DNA from: Streptomyces sp. SUK 48
GTDB lineage: Bacteria; Actinomycetota; Actinomycetes; Streptomycetales; Streptomycetaceae
Assembly: GCF_009650765.1 (NCBI RefSeq)
Contig: NZ_CP045740.1
Coordinates: forward strand, 4,750,001 to 4,814,000
DNA: 64,000 nt
Direction of reading: 5' to 3'
In this document: positions 42,316-51,365 of the stretch, in pieces
Position numbering within the stretch: position 1 is the stretch's first letter
How the letters are laid out: the number at the start of each line of letters is the position of its first letter
Translations under genes and position numbers: made by a program
Notes under the pieces: model-generated
Told to the model about the DNA's origin: nothing
The model's database searches: none
The model's input: the letters and a program-made list of their open reading frames with translations, nothing else

Positions 42316-42434
42316 GGGGCTCGACCCACAGGGTACCGGATCGAGGGTCGGGCGGATGCCGGGATGGGGTGGTCGGAGGGGGAGGGGGAGGCGCGATTCC
42401 GTTCAGGCGTGGCTTCGAGCCCGGTGGCGGACGT

Positions 42435-43595
42435 TCAGCGCAGGCGGCGCAGCGCGTCCGGGGTCAGGTCGGCCAGGGTGGGGTAGCCGTCGACGGCCAT
42501 CAGGAGGTCGGCCTCGGCGAGCAGGGTGCGCAGGACGTGCACGATGCCGTCGGCGCCGTCCAGGGCGAGGCCGTAGGCGTAGGGGCGGCCGATGCCGACG
42601 GCCCGCGCGCCCAGGGCGAGGGCCTTGACGGCGTCGGAGCCGGAGCGGACCCCGGAGTCGAAGAGGACGGGCAGGTCGCCGGCGGCCTCGACCACGCCGG
42701 GCAGGCAGTGCAGGGCCGGCAGGCCGCCGTTGGCCTGGCGGCCGCCGTGGTTGGAGCAGTAGATGCCGTCGACGCCCGCGTCCCTGGCGCGGCGGGCGTC
42801 GTCCGGGTGGCAGATGCCCTTGAGGATCAGCGGGAGATCGGTGAGCGAGCGCAGCCACGGCAGGTCGTCCCAGGTGAGGGGGTTGCCGAAGGTCAGTGCC
42901 CAGTGCAGGACGGCGGCCGAGGGGTCGTCCTCGGGGGACTTGGCGAGGCGGGAGCGGAACACCGGGTCGCTGGTGTAGTTGGCCAGGCAATGCCCGCGCA
43001 GCTGGGGGAAGTTGCTCGCGGCCAGGTCGCGGGGGCGCCAGCCGGTGATCCAGGTGTCCAGGGTGACCACGATGCCCTTGAACCCGGCCGCCTCGGCCCG
43101 GCGGACGAGGCTCTCCGCCAACTCCCGGTCGGTGGGGGTGTAGAGCTGGAAGAAGCCCGGGGTGTCGCCGAACTCCGCGGCCACCTCCTCCATCGGGTCC
43201 ACGGTCAGGGTGGAGGCGATCATCGGCACCCCGGTACGGGCAGCGGCGCGGGCGGTGGCCAGATCGCCGTGCCCGTCCTGGGCGCACAGGCCGATCACCC
43301 CGACCGGGGCCATGAACAGGGGGGAGGGCAGGCGCATCCCGAACAGGTCGACGGACAGATCACGGTCCTTCGCCCCCACCAGCATGCGCGGGATCAGACC
43401 CCAGTCCTCGAACGCGGTGACATTGGCGCGCTGGGTGTGCTCGTCCCCGGCGCCGCCCGCGACGTACGACCGTACCGAGGGCGTCAGCGCGGCCAGCGCG
43501 GGCGGCTCCAGCTCGGCGAAGGTCATCGGCAGCCGCGGCACCACCCCGCGCAGGCCGTCGAGGTAGATCTCGTTCTGGTAGTCGGCGAACGCCAT
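42435..43595 (-). CDS. FMN-dependent lactate 2-monooxygenase
   Basis: 386 residues, alpha-hydroxy-acid oxidase barrel. FMN and substrate motifs: [20 protein letters not shown] read in parts, the catalytic His in [12 protein letters not shown] (near residue 285), [19 protein letters not shown] and [11 protein letters not shown]. The insertion after [16 protein letters not shown] and the QNEIYLDG beginning match lactate monooxygenase rather than glycolate oxidase. It converts L-lactate plus oxygen to acetate, carbon dioxide and water. It stands 120 bases downstream of the tRNA's 5' end, outside the decayed element. Confidence 0.9.
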   Translation of the reverse strand: MAFADYQNEIYLDGLRGVVPRLPMTFAELEPPALAALTPSVRSYVAGGAGDEHTQRANVTAFEDWGLIPRMLVGAKDRDLSVDLFGMRLPSPLFMAPVGVIGLCAQDGHGDLATARAAARTGVPMIASTLTVDPMEEVAAEFGDTPGFFQLYTPTDRELAESLVRRAEAAGFKGIVVTLDTWITGWRPRDLAASNFPQLRGHCLANYTSDPVFRSRLAKSPEDDPSAAVLHWALTFGNPLTWDDLPWLRSLTDLPLILKGICHPDDARRARDAGVDGIYCSNHGGRQANGGLPALHCLPGVVEAAGDLPVLFDSGVRSGSDAVKALALGARAVGIGRPYAYGLALDGADGIVHVLRTLLAEADLLMAVDGYPTLADLTPDALRRLR

Positions 43596-43646
43596 GGGGT
43601 CCTCCTGCTCCGGCCCGCCGCGTGCGAGCCGCTGGACCCTACAGCG

Positions 43647-43682
43647 CCGGACCGGCCCCGGGGAACGGCGGGCCCGGTCCGG
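43647..43682 (-). terminator. Hairpin after the M6 protease gene
   Basis: CCGGACCGG (43647-43655) pairs with CCGGTCCGG (43674-43682); the gene's stop is at 43692, so the hairpin is properly placed for the minus strand. Confidence 0.5.
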
Positions 43683-43691
43683 GAGAACGGT

Positions 43692-45029
43692 TCAGGTCCG
43701 TGTCACCCGCACCCGGTACGTCCCGTCGTCCTCCCCCGTCACCCGCACCACGATCCCGTGCCGCGGGTCCTTGAAACTCTGGCCCGGGGTGAAGGGGGCG
43801 TCGGAGAGTTCGGCCTGGACGTTGGGGCTGCGGGTGCAGCCGCCGCTGTCGCGGTGCGCGTCGTAGACGGTGATGGGGCCCCGGCCGGTGTCGACGGTGG
43901 CGTCCACCTTGTAGATGAGGACGCCGGGGCAGCAGATCGCCTCGTCGTTGCCGCCCTGCGCGCGGACCTCCAGGGCGTACGCGGTGTGGCCGTCGACCGG
44001 GATGATCACCAGCTTGCCGCCGCCCGACTCGTACAGCGGGGTCAGCGCGTACTCGACGCTGCCGCTCTTCGCCGCGCAGCCCACCTGGGAGCCGTCCAGC
44101 CAGCCCAGTTTCCACTTGTCCCAGGCGAGCATGTCGTTGTTGGCGCCCCAGTCCTCGCTCATGATGTCCCAGTGCCCGACCGTGCCGCCGCCGTCCTGGG
44201 TGTAGAGGTCGGGCAGGCCGAAGGTGTGGCCGTTCTCGTGCGGCAGCACTCGGTAGCCGGTGTGCGGGAAGGAGCCGGAGCCGTCGTCCTGGCGGGAGTA
44301 GATGAAGGAGGCGTTGGAGACCGGCACCCCGTCGGCCACCGGCGCGTCCGCGTTCCCCGCGAAGGTCACCGAGAGGACCGTGTCCAGCGCGGACGGACCG
44401 GCGTTCGGGGTGACCAGTATGTTCAGCAGGTCGTACGAGCGGAAGTCGACGTGGGGATCGGCCGCGGCCACGATGTCCTGGACCAGCTGCCGGTACCCGG
44501 GGTCGAAGGGCGCCCCGCGTTCTATGCCGTACGCCTTGAAGGGTTTCGGCATCCGCAGCCAGTCGGTCACCGGCGTCTCGGGCCGGTAGTCCAGGCGGCC
44601 GTACGACGAGGTGCGGAACCAGTCCTGGGTGCGCGGGAAGAACTCGTGGAAGCGGTCCATCGCGCTGCCCTCGCCGGGGGCGTCGGAGAAGTCGACCATC
44701 AGGGTCAGGGCGTGCACGGTGCCGGTGGAGCGGGCGTAGCCGTGCGGGGTGGGCACGCCCTCGGTCATCTGGACGTCGGGGCCGCCGTGGATCATGCAGG
44801 GCGAGAGGGCGGCGGCGCGGGCCAGTCCGGTCGGCCCGGCGGTGGAGGGCGCCGTGAGACGGGCGGTCCCCGCGGAGGTGCTGATCGCCAGGGTCAGCGC
44901 GGTCACCACGGTGAGAGCCATCCGGCGCGAGGGTATGCGGCGCCCGGATATACCGCTGGGGTCGGGGTCCTGACCGGGGGATATGCGGCCCGAGGATATG
45001 CGGCGGGGCGACTGCGGCTGCGGCTGCAT
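43692..45029 (-). CDS. Secreted M6-family (immune-inhibitor-A-like) metalloprotease
   Basis: 445 residues. An unusual Arg/Ser/Pro-rich leader of about 36 residues precedes a signal sequence (RRMALTVVTALTLAISTSAG). The catalytic domain has HENGHTFGLPD (about residues 262-272), the HExxHxxGxxD zinc motif of M6 peptidases, and WDIMSEDWGANN as the Met-turn region. Asp/Gly-rich segments may bind calcium. The secreted enzyme would degrade extracellular protein. ATG 45029 is used; ATG 44921 (just before the hydrophobic core) is an alternative that would remove the repetitive leader. Confidence 0.85.
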   Translation of the reverse strand: MQPQPQSPRRISSGRISPGQDPDPSGISGRRIPSRRMALTVVTALTLAISTSAGTARLTAPSTAGPTGLARAAALSPCMIHGGPDVQMTEGVPTPHGYARSTGTVHALTLMVDFSDAPGEGSAMDRFHEFFPRTQDWFRTSSYGRLDYRPETPVTDWLRMPKPFKAYGIERGAPFDPGYRQLVQDIVAAADPHVDFRSYDLLNILVTPNAGPSALDTVLSVTFAGNADAPVADGVPVSNASFIYSRQDDGSGSFPHTGYRVLPHENGHTFGLPDLYTQDGGGTVGHWDIMSEDWGANNDMLAWDKWKLGWLDGSQVGCAAKSGSVEYALTPLYESGGGKLVIIPVDGHTAYALEVRAQGGNDEAICCPGVLIYKVDATVDTGRGPITVYDAHRDSGGCTRSPNVQAELSDAPFTPGQSFKDPRHGIVVRVTGEDDGTYRVRVTRT

Positions 45030-45390
45030 GCACGGACCCTTCGCTCCACGGCAGCCGCCGGACTCCTGGCTGCGCCCTTGCGATCACCCTGTGCCGGGGC
45101 CCGGGCGGGCGCGCGCTGGGTGAGACCGATCGTGGGAAGGGCGGGACCGAACGTGGGAAGCGCGGGCGCGGGAGGGTGAATCCGGGCCGCGGCGCATGTG
45201 GCTCAATGTGGCTCAGCTCACAGCTTCTCTTTCCGCGGACGGGAAATAAGTGGGGACCCTCTCCCCGTTTGGAAGGGTGTCCGCCTGAAACGGGGATCGA
45301 GTCCCCGGATCACCGGGCCCGTCGGCATCGCATCACCGACAACGCAACACCGACATCGCACTTACTCACGTCGTACCCGAGGAGCGCCCA
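45030..45390. other. Intergenic region between the M6 protease and TetR genes
   Basis: No gene is visible. It contains a direct repeat of ATGTGGCTCA near 45197 and 45208 and a purine-rich site (CGAGGAGCGC) directly before the TetR start. The upstream signals of both divergent genes must lie here, but no clear promoter or operator was identified. Confidence 0.4.
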
Positions 45391-46050
45391 GTGACGACCG
45401 CCACCCACCCCGCGCCGCGCAAGGTGACCCGGCCCCGCGCCGACGCCCTGCGCAACCGGGAGCGGATCGTCACCGCCGCCCGCGAGATGTTCACCGAGCA
45501 CGGCCCGGACGTGCCGCTGGACGAGATCGCCCGCCGGGCCGGCGTCGGCAATGCCACGCTGTACCGCAACTTCCCCGACCGCGACGCCCTCGTCCGCGAG
45601 GTCGTCTGCTCCGTGATGGACCGTACGGCCGAGGCGGCCGAAGGCGCCCTCGCGGAGACCGGGGACGCCTTCGCCGCGCTGGAGCACTTCGTGCACGCCT
45701 GCGCCGACGAGCGGATCAGCGCGCTGTGCCCGATGGTCTCCAGCACCTTCGACCGGCACCACCCCGAGCTGGAGGCCGCCCGCGAGCGGGTCGAGAGCCT
45801 CGTGGCGGAGGTCATGGGACGGGCCGTGGCGGCCGGTCAGCTGCGGTCCGACGTCGGGGTGGGCGACCTGATGATCGCCGTGGCCCAGCTGAGCCGGCCC
45901 CCGGCCGGCACCGGCTGCCCGCAGGGCGACCGGTTCGTCCACCGCCACCTCCAGCTTCTCCTCGACGGCCTGCGGGCCCCCGCGCGCTCCGTGCTGCCGG
46001 GCACCGCCGTCACCGTCGGGGAACTCCGCCAGTGCGGTACGGCCGCATAG
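45391..46050 (+). CDS. TetR-family regulator of the adjacent MFS exporter
   Basis: 219 residues from GTG 45391 (GAGGAGCGC upstream). TetR HTH: LRNRERIVTAAREMFTEHG, VPLDEIARRAGVGNATLYRNF and PDRDALV. The ligand domain has the LCPMVSSTF segment and ends PGTAVTVGEL, similar to regulators paired with DHA2 exporters in streptomycetes. The exporter gene follows on the same strand 204 bases later. Confidence 0.9.
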   Translation: MTTATHPAPRKVTRPRADALRNRERIVTAAREMFTEHGPDVPLDEIARRAGVGNATLYRNFPDRDALVREVVCSVMDRTAEAAEGALAETGDAFAALEHFVHACADERISALCPMVSSTFDRHHPELEAARERVESLVAEVMGRAVAAGQLRSDVGVGDLMIAVAQLSRPPAGTGCPQGDRFVHRHLQLLLDGLRAPARSVLPGTAVTVGELRQCGTAA

Positions 46051-46254
46051 CCCGAACCGCTCCCGCCCTCCACGCCAGCCGCCTCCGTCGCCGTTCCCGC
46101 TCCTGTCGTCCTTGCCGTCCTTGCCGTCCGTTTTCCCGATGTCGTCCGTTTTGCTGACGCGTTCCGTTCACTGCCGTTTTCTCGTCATTTTTCCGTCACC
46201 TGGTCACGAAGCTCCGCACTCGTGAACTCCCGAAGTCCCGAAGTGGGTACACCC

Positions 46255-47784
46255 ATGTCCGAAGCCCTCAAGGCTCCTCGCGTCGCCGGTCTGTCCGGTG
46301 ACGCCAACCGCTGGAAAGCGCTCGTCTTCATCGCGCTCGCCCAGCTGATGGTGGTCCTCGACTCGACCATCGTGAACATCGCCCTGCCCTCGGCCCAGAA
46401 GGACCTCGGCATATCCGACGGCAACCGGCAGTGGGTCGTCACGGCCTACGCCCTCGCCTTCGGCGGTCTGCTGCTGTTCGGCGGCCGGATCGCCGACAAG
46501 TGGGGCCGCCGGCGTGCCTTCCTCACCGGTCTGATCGGCTTCGCGCTGGCCTCCGCGCTCGGCGGCCTGGCCGTCTCGGGCCCGATGATGTTCGGCGCCC
46601 GCGCCCTCCAGGGCGTGTTCGGCGCGCTGCTCGCGCCCGCCGCGCTGTCCCTGCTGGCCGTGATGTTCACGGACGCCAGGGAGCGCGCCAAGGCGTTCGG
46701 CATCTACGGCGCCATCGCGGGCGGCGGCGGCGCGGTCGGCCTGATCCTCGGCGGCTTCCTGACCGAGTACCTGGACTGGCGCTGGACGTTCTTCGTGAAC
46801 GTGCCGTTCGCCATCGTCGCCGCGCTCGGCGCCACCCTGGTCATCCGCGAGCCGGAGGGCGGCCGCAACCGCGCCCCGCTCGACATCCCCGGCGTCCTGC
46901 TGTCCACCCTCGGCCTGGTCGCGCTGGTGTACGGCTTCACGCGCGCCGAGTCCGACGGCTGGAGCGACACCCTGACCGTCTCGATGTTCGTGGCGTCCGC
47001 GGTGCTGCTGCTGTCGTTCGTGCTGGTCGAGTCCCGGGTCAAGGCCCCGCTGCTGCCGCTGCGCGTGGTCCGCGACCGCAACCGCGGTGGCATCTACCTC
47101 TCGCTCGGCCTCGCCATCATCGGCATGTTCGGCCTGTTCCTCTTCCTGACCTACTACCTCCAGATCGTGCAGGGGTACTCCCCGGTCAAGACCGGCTTCG
47201 CGTTCCTGCCGATGGTGGCCGGCATGATCACCGGCTCCACCCAGATCGGCGCCCGGCTGATGACCCGGGTGCGGGCCCGGTTCCTGATGGGCCCCGGCTT
47301 CCTGGTCGCGGGTCTCGGCATGCTGCTGCTGACCCAGCTGGAGATCGGTTCGTCGTACACCACCCTGCTGCTGCCCGCGATGGTGCTGCTGGGCCTCGGC
47401 ATGGGTACGGCGTTCATGCCGGCCATGTCCCTGGCCACCACCGGCGTCGAGCCCCGGGACGCCGGTGTCGCCTCCGCGATGGTCAACACCTCGCAGCAGG
47501 TCGGCGGCGCGATCGGCACGGCGCTGCTGAACACCATCGCCGCGTCCGCGAAGACGTCGTACCTCAAGGACCACATCGCGGGTGCCGCCACCAGGCCGCA
47601 GCAGCAGCTGGTGGGCCTGCAGAGCATGGTGCACGGCTACAGCACGGCGATCGCCTTCGCCGTCGGCATCCTGGCCGTCGCCTCGCTGATCGCCTTCACC
47701 TTCGTCAACGCCGGCCGTCCGGGCTCCACCCAGGTGGCCGCCGGCGCGGGCGCCGAGGACGAGGTGCCGGTGGTGGCCCACTGA
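46255..47784 (+). CDS. DHA2-family (EmrB/QacA-type) MFS multidrug transporter
   Basis: 509 residues with 14 predicted helices. Signature LDSTIVNIALPSAQKDLG in the first helix, WVVTAYALAFGGLLLFGGRI, motif A DKWGRRRAF and the antiporter motif C region GGGGAVGLILGG in helix 5. It should export hydrophobic drugs with proton antiport. ATG 46255 is preferred; a GTG 11 codons upstream is also in frame. The 200 bases before it contain repeated GTCCGTTTT and GCCGTCC units that could be regulator sites. Confidence 0.9.
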   Translation: MSEALKAPRVAGLSGDANRWKALVFIALAQLMVVLDSTIVNIALPSAQKDLGISDGNRQWVVTAYALAFGGLLLFGGRIADKWGRRRAFLTGLIGFALASALGGLAVSGPMMFGARALQGVFGALLAPAALSLLAVMFTDARERAKAFGIYGAIAGGGGAVGLILGGFLTEYLDWRWTFFVNVPFAIVAALGATLVIREPEGGRNRAPLDIPGVLLSTLGLVALVYGFTRAESDGWSDTLTVSMFVASAVLLLSFVLVESRVKAPLLPLRVVRDRNRGGIYLSLGLAIIGMFGLFLFLTYYLQIVQGYSPVKTGFAFLPMVAGMITGSTQIGARLMTRVRARFLMGPGFLVAGLGMLLLTQLEIGSSYTTLLLPAMVLLGLGMGTAFMPAMSLATTGVEPRDAGVASAMVNTSQQVGGAIGTALLNTIAASAKTSYLKDHIAGAATRPQQQLVGLQSMVHGYSTAIAFAVGILAVASLIAFTFVNAGRPGSTQVAAGAGAEDEVPVVAH

Positions 47785-47821
47785 GCCCACTGACCCTCGT
47801 GCACTCGGTGAGTCAGGTGAG

Positions 47822-48331
47822 TTAGCGGAGCCAGGGGAGGTCCGCACCCTCCTCGTCCGGCTGCAGGCCCTCGGCGACGATCTCCATGATCTCGCCGAGG
47901 GCCTTCTGCTGTTTTGGGCTGAGCCGGTCGAACAGGGCCTGGCGTACGGCGGTCACATGGCCCGGGGCGGTACGGCCGAGCACGTCCGCGCCCTCCTCGG
48001 TGAGCACCGCGAACTGGCCGCGCTTGTCGGAGGGGCAGTTCTCGCGGCGCACCCAGCCGTTCTTCTCCAGCCGGCTGATCGCGTGCGAGAGCCGGGAGCG
48101 GGTGATCTTCGACTTCATCGCCAGTTCGGTCATCCGCAGCCGGCGCCTGGGCGCCTCGGCGAGCGTGACGAGCAGGCCGTAGTAGATGTGCGGCATGCCC
48201 GCGTCGCGTTGCAGCTGCCGGTCGAGGTGGTCCTCCAGCAGGGTGGTCGCGTGCAGGTAGGCGCGCCAGACGCGCTGTTCCTCGGGGGTGAGCCAGCGGT
48301 GCGATGCGGCGGAGTCCGGTGCCGTGTTCAT
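47822..48331 (-). CDS. MarR-family regulator
   Basis: 169 residues. MarR winged helix: LDRQLQRDAGMPHIYYGLLV, LRMTELAMKSKITRSRLSHAISRLEKNGWV read in parts, and a wing CPSDKRGQFAVLTEEG. A Cys in the wing could be redox-sensitive but is not at the OhrR sensing position. It is divergent from the dioxygenase gene with TTGA/TCAA palindromes between them, the usual arrangement for autoregulated MarR pairs. Confidence 0.9.
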   Translation of the reverse strand: MNTAPDSAASHRWLTPEEQRVWRAYLHATTLLEDHLDRQLQRDAGMPHIYYGLLVTLAEAPRRRLRMTELAMKSKITRSRLSHAISRLEKNGWVRRENCPSDKRGQFAVLTEEGADVLGRTAPGHVTAVRQALFDRLSPKQQKALGEIMEIVAEGLQPDEEGADLPWLR

Positions 48332-48394
48332 GGGTCCACTTTACGAAAGGTCTCTTTGAAACTTGAACTAGTTGACGTACGGTGTTTCGGTAGA

Positions 48395-48410
48395 GCTTGA
48401 GAGTTCAAGC
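48395..48410. promoter_or_regulatory. Probable MarR operator upstream of the dioxygenase gene
   Basis: GCTTGA (48395-48400), four bases, TCAAGC (48405-48410) form a perfect inverted repeat of the TTGA-N4-TCAA type. Nearby, AACTAGTT (a self-complementary octamer) and direct TTGAA units around 48358-48375 form a second candidate site closer to the MarR gene. A TTGACG -35-like hexamer (48372-48377) lies between them. Family-typical spacing; binding not shown. Confidence 0.6.
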
Positions 48411-48459
48411 AAATGACCGGACGCGTCCGGTCCCGCCGGGACGAGAGGGAGTCGCCGTC

Positions 48460-49266
48460 ATGTCCGTCGCCGCCACGGAGCGCGCCGCCGAGGAGCGCAT
48501 GCCCGCCCTGTACCTCAGCCACGGCGCCCCGCCGCTCGCCGACGACCCGGTGTGGCCCGGCCAGCTCGCCGCCTGGGCCGCGGCGCTGCCCCGCCCCAAG
48601 GCCATCCTCATCGTCTCCGCCCACTGGGAGGAGGCCCCGCTCGCCCTCGGCGCGATCGAGACCGTCCCGCTGGTCTACGACTTCTGGGGCTTCCCGGAGC
48701 ACTACTACCGGGTCCGGTACGACGCCCCCGGCGCGCCGGAGCTGGCCGCGTCGGTCCGCAAGCTGCTGCGCGCCCCCGGTACACCCGTCCAGGACATGCC
48801 CGACCGCGGCCTCGACCACGGTGCCTACGTCCCCCTCGTCGAGATGTTCCCGCGGGCCGACATCCCGGTGCTCCAGGTCTCCATGCCCACCCTCGACCCG
48901 AGGCGGCTCATGGAGGTCGGCCGCAGGCTCGCCCCGCTGCGCGACGAGGGCGTGCTGATCATCGGCTCCGGCTTCTTCACCCACAACCTGGCCGCCCTGC
49001 GTCAGCCGGGCGGGTCCGTGCCGAGCTGGTCCGCCGAGTTCGACGACTGGGGCCGGCGCGCCCTGGCGGACCGCGACTGGGACGCCCTCCTCGACTTCCT
49101 GGGCAAGGCCCCGGCCGGCCGGTACGCCCACCCGCGCACCGAACACTTCGCCCCGCTCTTCGTCACCATGGGCGCGGCGGAGGCCGCCGGCGAGCTGGAC
49201 GCGCAGAAGTCGGTGATCGACGGGTTCTGGCTGGGGCTGGCGAAGCGGTCGGTGCAGTTCGGGTAG
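48460..49266 (+). CDS. DODA-type extradiol aromatic ring-opening dioxygenase
   Basis: 268 residues from ATG 48460 (GAGGGAG upstream). LigB/DODA fold: LYLSHGAPPL (His21) and IVSAHWE (His55) are the likely metal ligands, DHGAYVPLVEMFP (His120) the catalytic region and SGFFTHNL (His near 175) the second-shell site. These enzymes use non-haem iron (or zinc in plant DODA relatives) to cleave catechol-like rings. Controlled by the divergent MarR gene; a substrate cannot be named. Confidence 0.88.
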   Translation: MSVAATERAAEERMPALYLSHGAPPLADDPVWPGQLAAWAAALPRPKAILIVSAHWEEAPLALGAIETVPLVYDFWGFPEHYYRVRYDAPGAPELAASVRKLLRAPGTPVQDMPDRGLDHGAYVPLVEMFPRADIPVLQVSMPTLDPRRLMEVGRRLAPLRDEGVLIIGSGFFTHNLAALRQPGGSVPSWSAEFDDWGRRALADRDWDALLDFLGKAPAGRYAHPRTEHFAPLFVTMGAAEAAGELDAQKSVIDGFWLGLAKRSVQFG

Positions 49267-49309
49267 CGGCTCGGGGGGTCTCGGCGCCGGCGGTGTCCGG
49301 ATCGGTCCG

Positions 49310-49536
49310 CGTGGCAACCATCAGGCGGTGCGGGCCGTCTTCCGGGTGGGAGAGGCGGGGAGAGCGGCCGGGGCAGGCGCGCACGCGGGGTGAGGCGGGG
49401 TGAGAGGGACGGTGTCGAACGTGATGGCCGTCCCGCGCGCAGAGTGGTCGTAGATCTCCGTGAGGACATCGAGATCCCCCTCGACTCCTGGTCTGACCTG
49501 CGCCTCTGTGGGATCGGACACCATCTGGTCTCCCAT
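49310..49536 (-). pseudogene. 5' remnant of a phosphinothricin-acetyltransferase-like GNAT gene
   Basis: The minus strand begins MVSDPTEAQVRPGVEGDLDV, continues LTEIYDHSARGTAITFDT as in phosphinothricin/methionine-sulfone acetyltransferases, then loses frame near 49425. Another frame continues LSHPEDGPHRLMVAT (about 49310-49355), which is the expected next block. The acetyl-CoA-binding half is missing altogether. A decayed gene between the dioxygenase and hrdD, whose promoter abuts it. Confidence 0.65.
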
Positions 49537-49583
49537 GCGGCGGAACAGGGTACTGCATGATCAGAAAAATTGAGGGGCGGGTT

Positions 49584-49610
49584 GGGAATTCTGTCCTGAT
49601 TCCAGTCGTT
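49584..49610 (+). promoter_or_regulatory. SigR-type promoter of hrdD
   Basis: GGGAAT (49584-49589), exactly 18 bases, then GTT (49608-49610, followed by G) is a perfect match to the thiol-stress sigma factor SigR consensus. In Streptomyces coelicolor hrdD is an established SigR target. The leader to the ATG at 49717 would be about 100 bases. Hexamers seen directly; sigma assignment from consensus and literature knowledge. Confidence 0.85.
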
Positions 49611-49716
49611 GTTTCCATCGGATGCAGGGCACTCAGAGGAGAGTCCCCAAGGACAGCCTCTGGAGACCCGCAGCGTTCAGGACCACCCGCCAGCCCACCA
49701 TCGCAAGGGAGCACGC

Positions 49717-50718
49717 ATGGCAACCCGTGCCGTCGCCCGTCGTAAGTCCGCCGCCTCCGGCGAGACGGCCGACTCGGCAAGCAGTGTTCGCGCTCATGGC
49801 GGCGAGATCGCGGACCGCGACCTGGTCGGCATGTACCTCGACGAGATAGCGCGCACACCGCTGCTCGACGCCGCCAAGGAGGTCGAGCTGTCCCAGACCA
49901 TCGAGGCGGGTGTGTTCGCGCGACAGGTTCTCGACGGGTTCGAGGACACCACCTCGGACGCCACCCGTGAGGAGCTGGAAACCCTGGTCGCCGCGAGTGA
50001 GCGGGCCAAGGACGTCTTCATCCGCTCCAACCTGCGCCTGGTCGTCGCGGTCGCGCGGCGCTACCCGCGCAGCGGTCTGCCCCTGCTCGACCTGATCCAG
50101 GAGGGCAACGCGGGCCTGGTGCGCGCCGTCGAGAAGTTCGACTACCGCAAGGGCTTCAAGTTCTCCACGTACGCCACCTGGTGGATCCGCCAGGCCATCA
50201 CCCGCTCCATCGCCGACCAGTCGCGCACCATCCGCCTCCCCGTCCACCTGGTGGAGGAGCTGGGCCGCATCCGCCGGGTGCAGCGCGAGTTCAACCGGGA
50301 GCACGGCCGCGAGCCGGAGCCGACGGAGATCGCGGCGGAGCTGGGCTCCACGCCGGAGCGCGTCACCGACGTCCTCGACTGGGCCCGTGACCCGGTCTCG
50401 CTGAACATGGCGGTGGACGACCAGGGCGAGACCCAGTTCGGCGACCTGCTGGAGGACACCTCCGCGGTCAGCCCCGAGCAGTCCGTGATGACCCTGCTGC
50501 GCAGCGAGGAGCTGGACGACCTGATCGGCCGCCTGGACCAGCGCACGGCCTCCATCATCAAGATGCGGTACGGCATCGAGGACGGCCGCGAGCGCACCCT
50601 GACCGAGGTCGGCAAGGAGCACGGTCTGACCCGTGAGCGCATCCGGCAGATCGAGAAGCACGCCCTGCTGGAGCTGAAGAAGCTGGCGCGGGACACCGGG
50701 TTCGACGCGGCGGCGTAA
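49717..50718 (+). CDS. hrdD: Group-2 sigma factor HrdD
   Basis: 333 residues, the size of HrdD. MATRAVARRKSAASGETADS is the characteristic N-terminus. Region 1.2 starts DLVGMYLDEIARTPLLDAAK; region 2 has SNLRLVVAVARRYPRSGLPL and ATWWIRQAITRSIADQ; region 3 has RLPVHLVEEL; region 4 has TERTL-like RERTLTEVGKEHGLTRERIR. Region 1.1 of primary sigma factors is absent. HrdD is non-essential and recognises HrdB-type promoters; its induction is tied to SigR through the promoter above. A GGGAGCACGC site precedes ATG 49717. Confidence 0.88.
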   Translation: MATRAVARRKSAASGETADSASSVRAHGGEIADRDLVGMYLDEIARTPLLDAAKEVELSQTIEAGVFARQVLDGFEDTTSDATREELETLVAASERAKDVFIRSNLRLVVAVARRYPRSGLPLLDLIQEGNAGLVRAVEKFDYRKGFKFSTYATWWIRQAITRSIADQSRTIRLPVHLVEELGRIRRVQREFNREHGREPEPTEIAAELGSTPERVTDVLDWARDPVSLNMAVDDQGETQFGDLLEDTSAVSPEQSVMTLLRSEELDDLIGRLDQRTASIIKMRYGIEDGRERTLTEVGKEHGLTRERIRQIEKHALLELKKLARDTGFDAAA

Positions 50719-51365
50719 GGGGGGGCGGGGCCGCGTACGCCGGGTGGCGAAAGACGGCGCAAACATGGCGCCCCGGGACCGCTTCAACCGCAGGGCCCGA
50801 GGGAACAACCTCTCCGGGCCCGCCAGCGGGGCCCGGTGAACGCCGCACTCCCCACACCGAGTCAGCAACGGACCAGCCGCACCAGCGCGTCACAGCCGAC
50901 ACCGCCGATCCGCACCCGGCCGCCCCACGCACCTTCGGCCGACCCCACGTGAGCCAGGTCCCTGCGCACATCCCCCCCGGCGCCGGGACTTCCCAGAGCC
51001 GGGCTTCGGCGCCCACCCCCCGGGCGCCGGAGCCCGGCTTCTTTCGCCACGGGCCGGGCGGTGGTCCGGGCCTCAGCTCTCGCGACGGCGTGGTTCGAAA
51101 CGGCACTTCCGCGCCACTTGGCCCCAACTCCACGCCTTTACACGGCCCTTGAGGGTGGAAAGAGCCATCATCCGCTCCCTGTGGAGAAGTTGGCGGCTTG
51201 GTGCGGACCCGTATGCGGTCTCCGCCTGCGGGAGCGGCCCGGCCGTGCGACGCTGGGAAGCGGTGCGGCGGCGGCGGAAAAGGCAAGGGGCGGCCCACCC
51301 CGTACCTGAACCCCGGGGTGAACCGCCGGATGGCAGATTCTGCCACACGGGCATAGCCTGCCGAG
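50719..51365. other. Non-coding region between hrdD and the TetR gene
   Basis: No convincing gene is seen in about 650 bases. It contains the strong hairpin at 50997-51039 and, after it, the presumed promoter region of the TetR gene, in which no clear -35/-10 pair was recognised. Confidence 0.5.
50997..51039 (+). terminator. Strong intrinsic terminator
   Basis: An 18-base stem with a single T-G wobble: the left arm starts AGCCGGGCTTCGG (50997) and the right arm ends GGAGCCCGGCT (51039), loop of seven bases, followed by TTCTTT. It lies about 280 bases after the hrdD stop, so the hrdD transcript would have a long 3' leader or the terminator serves an unseen RNA. Confidence 0.75.
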
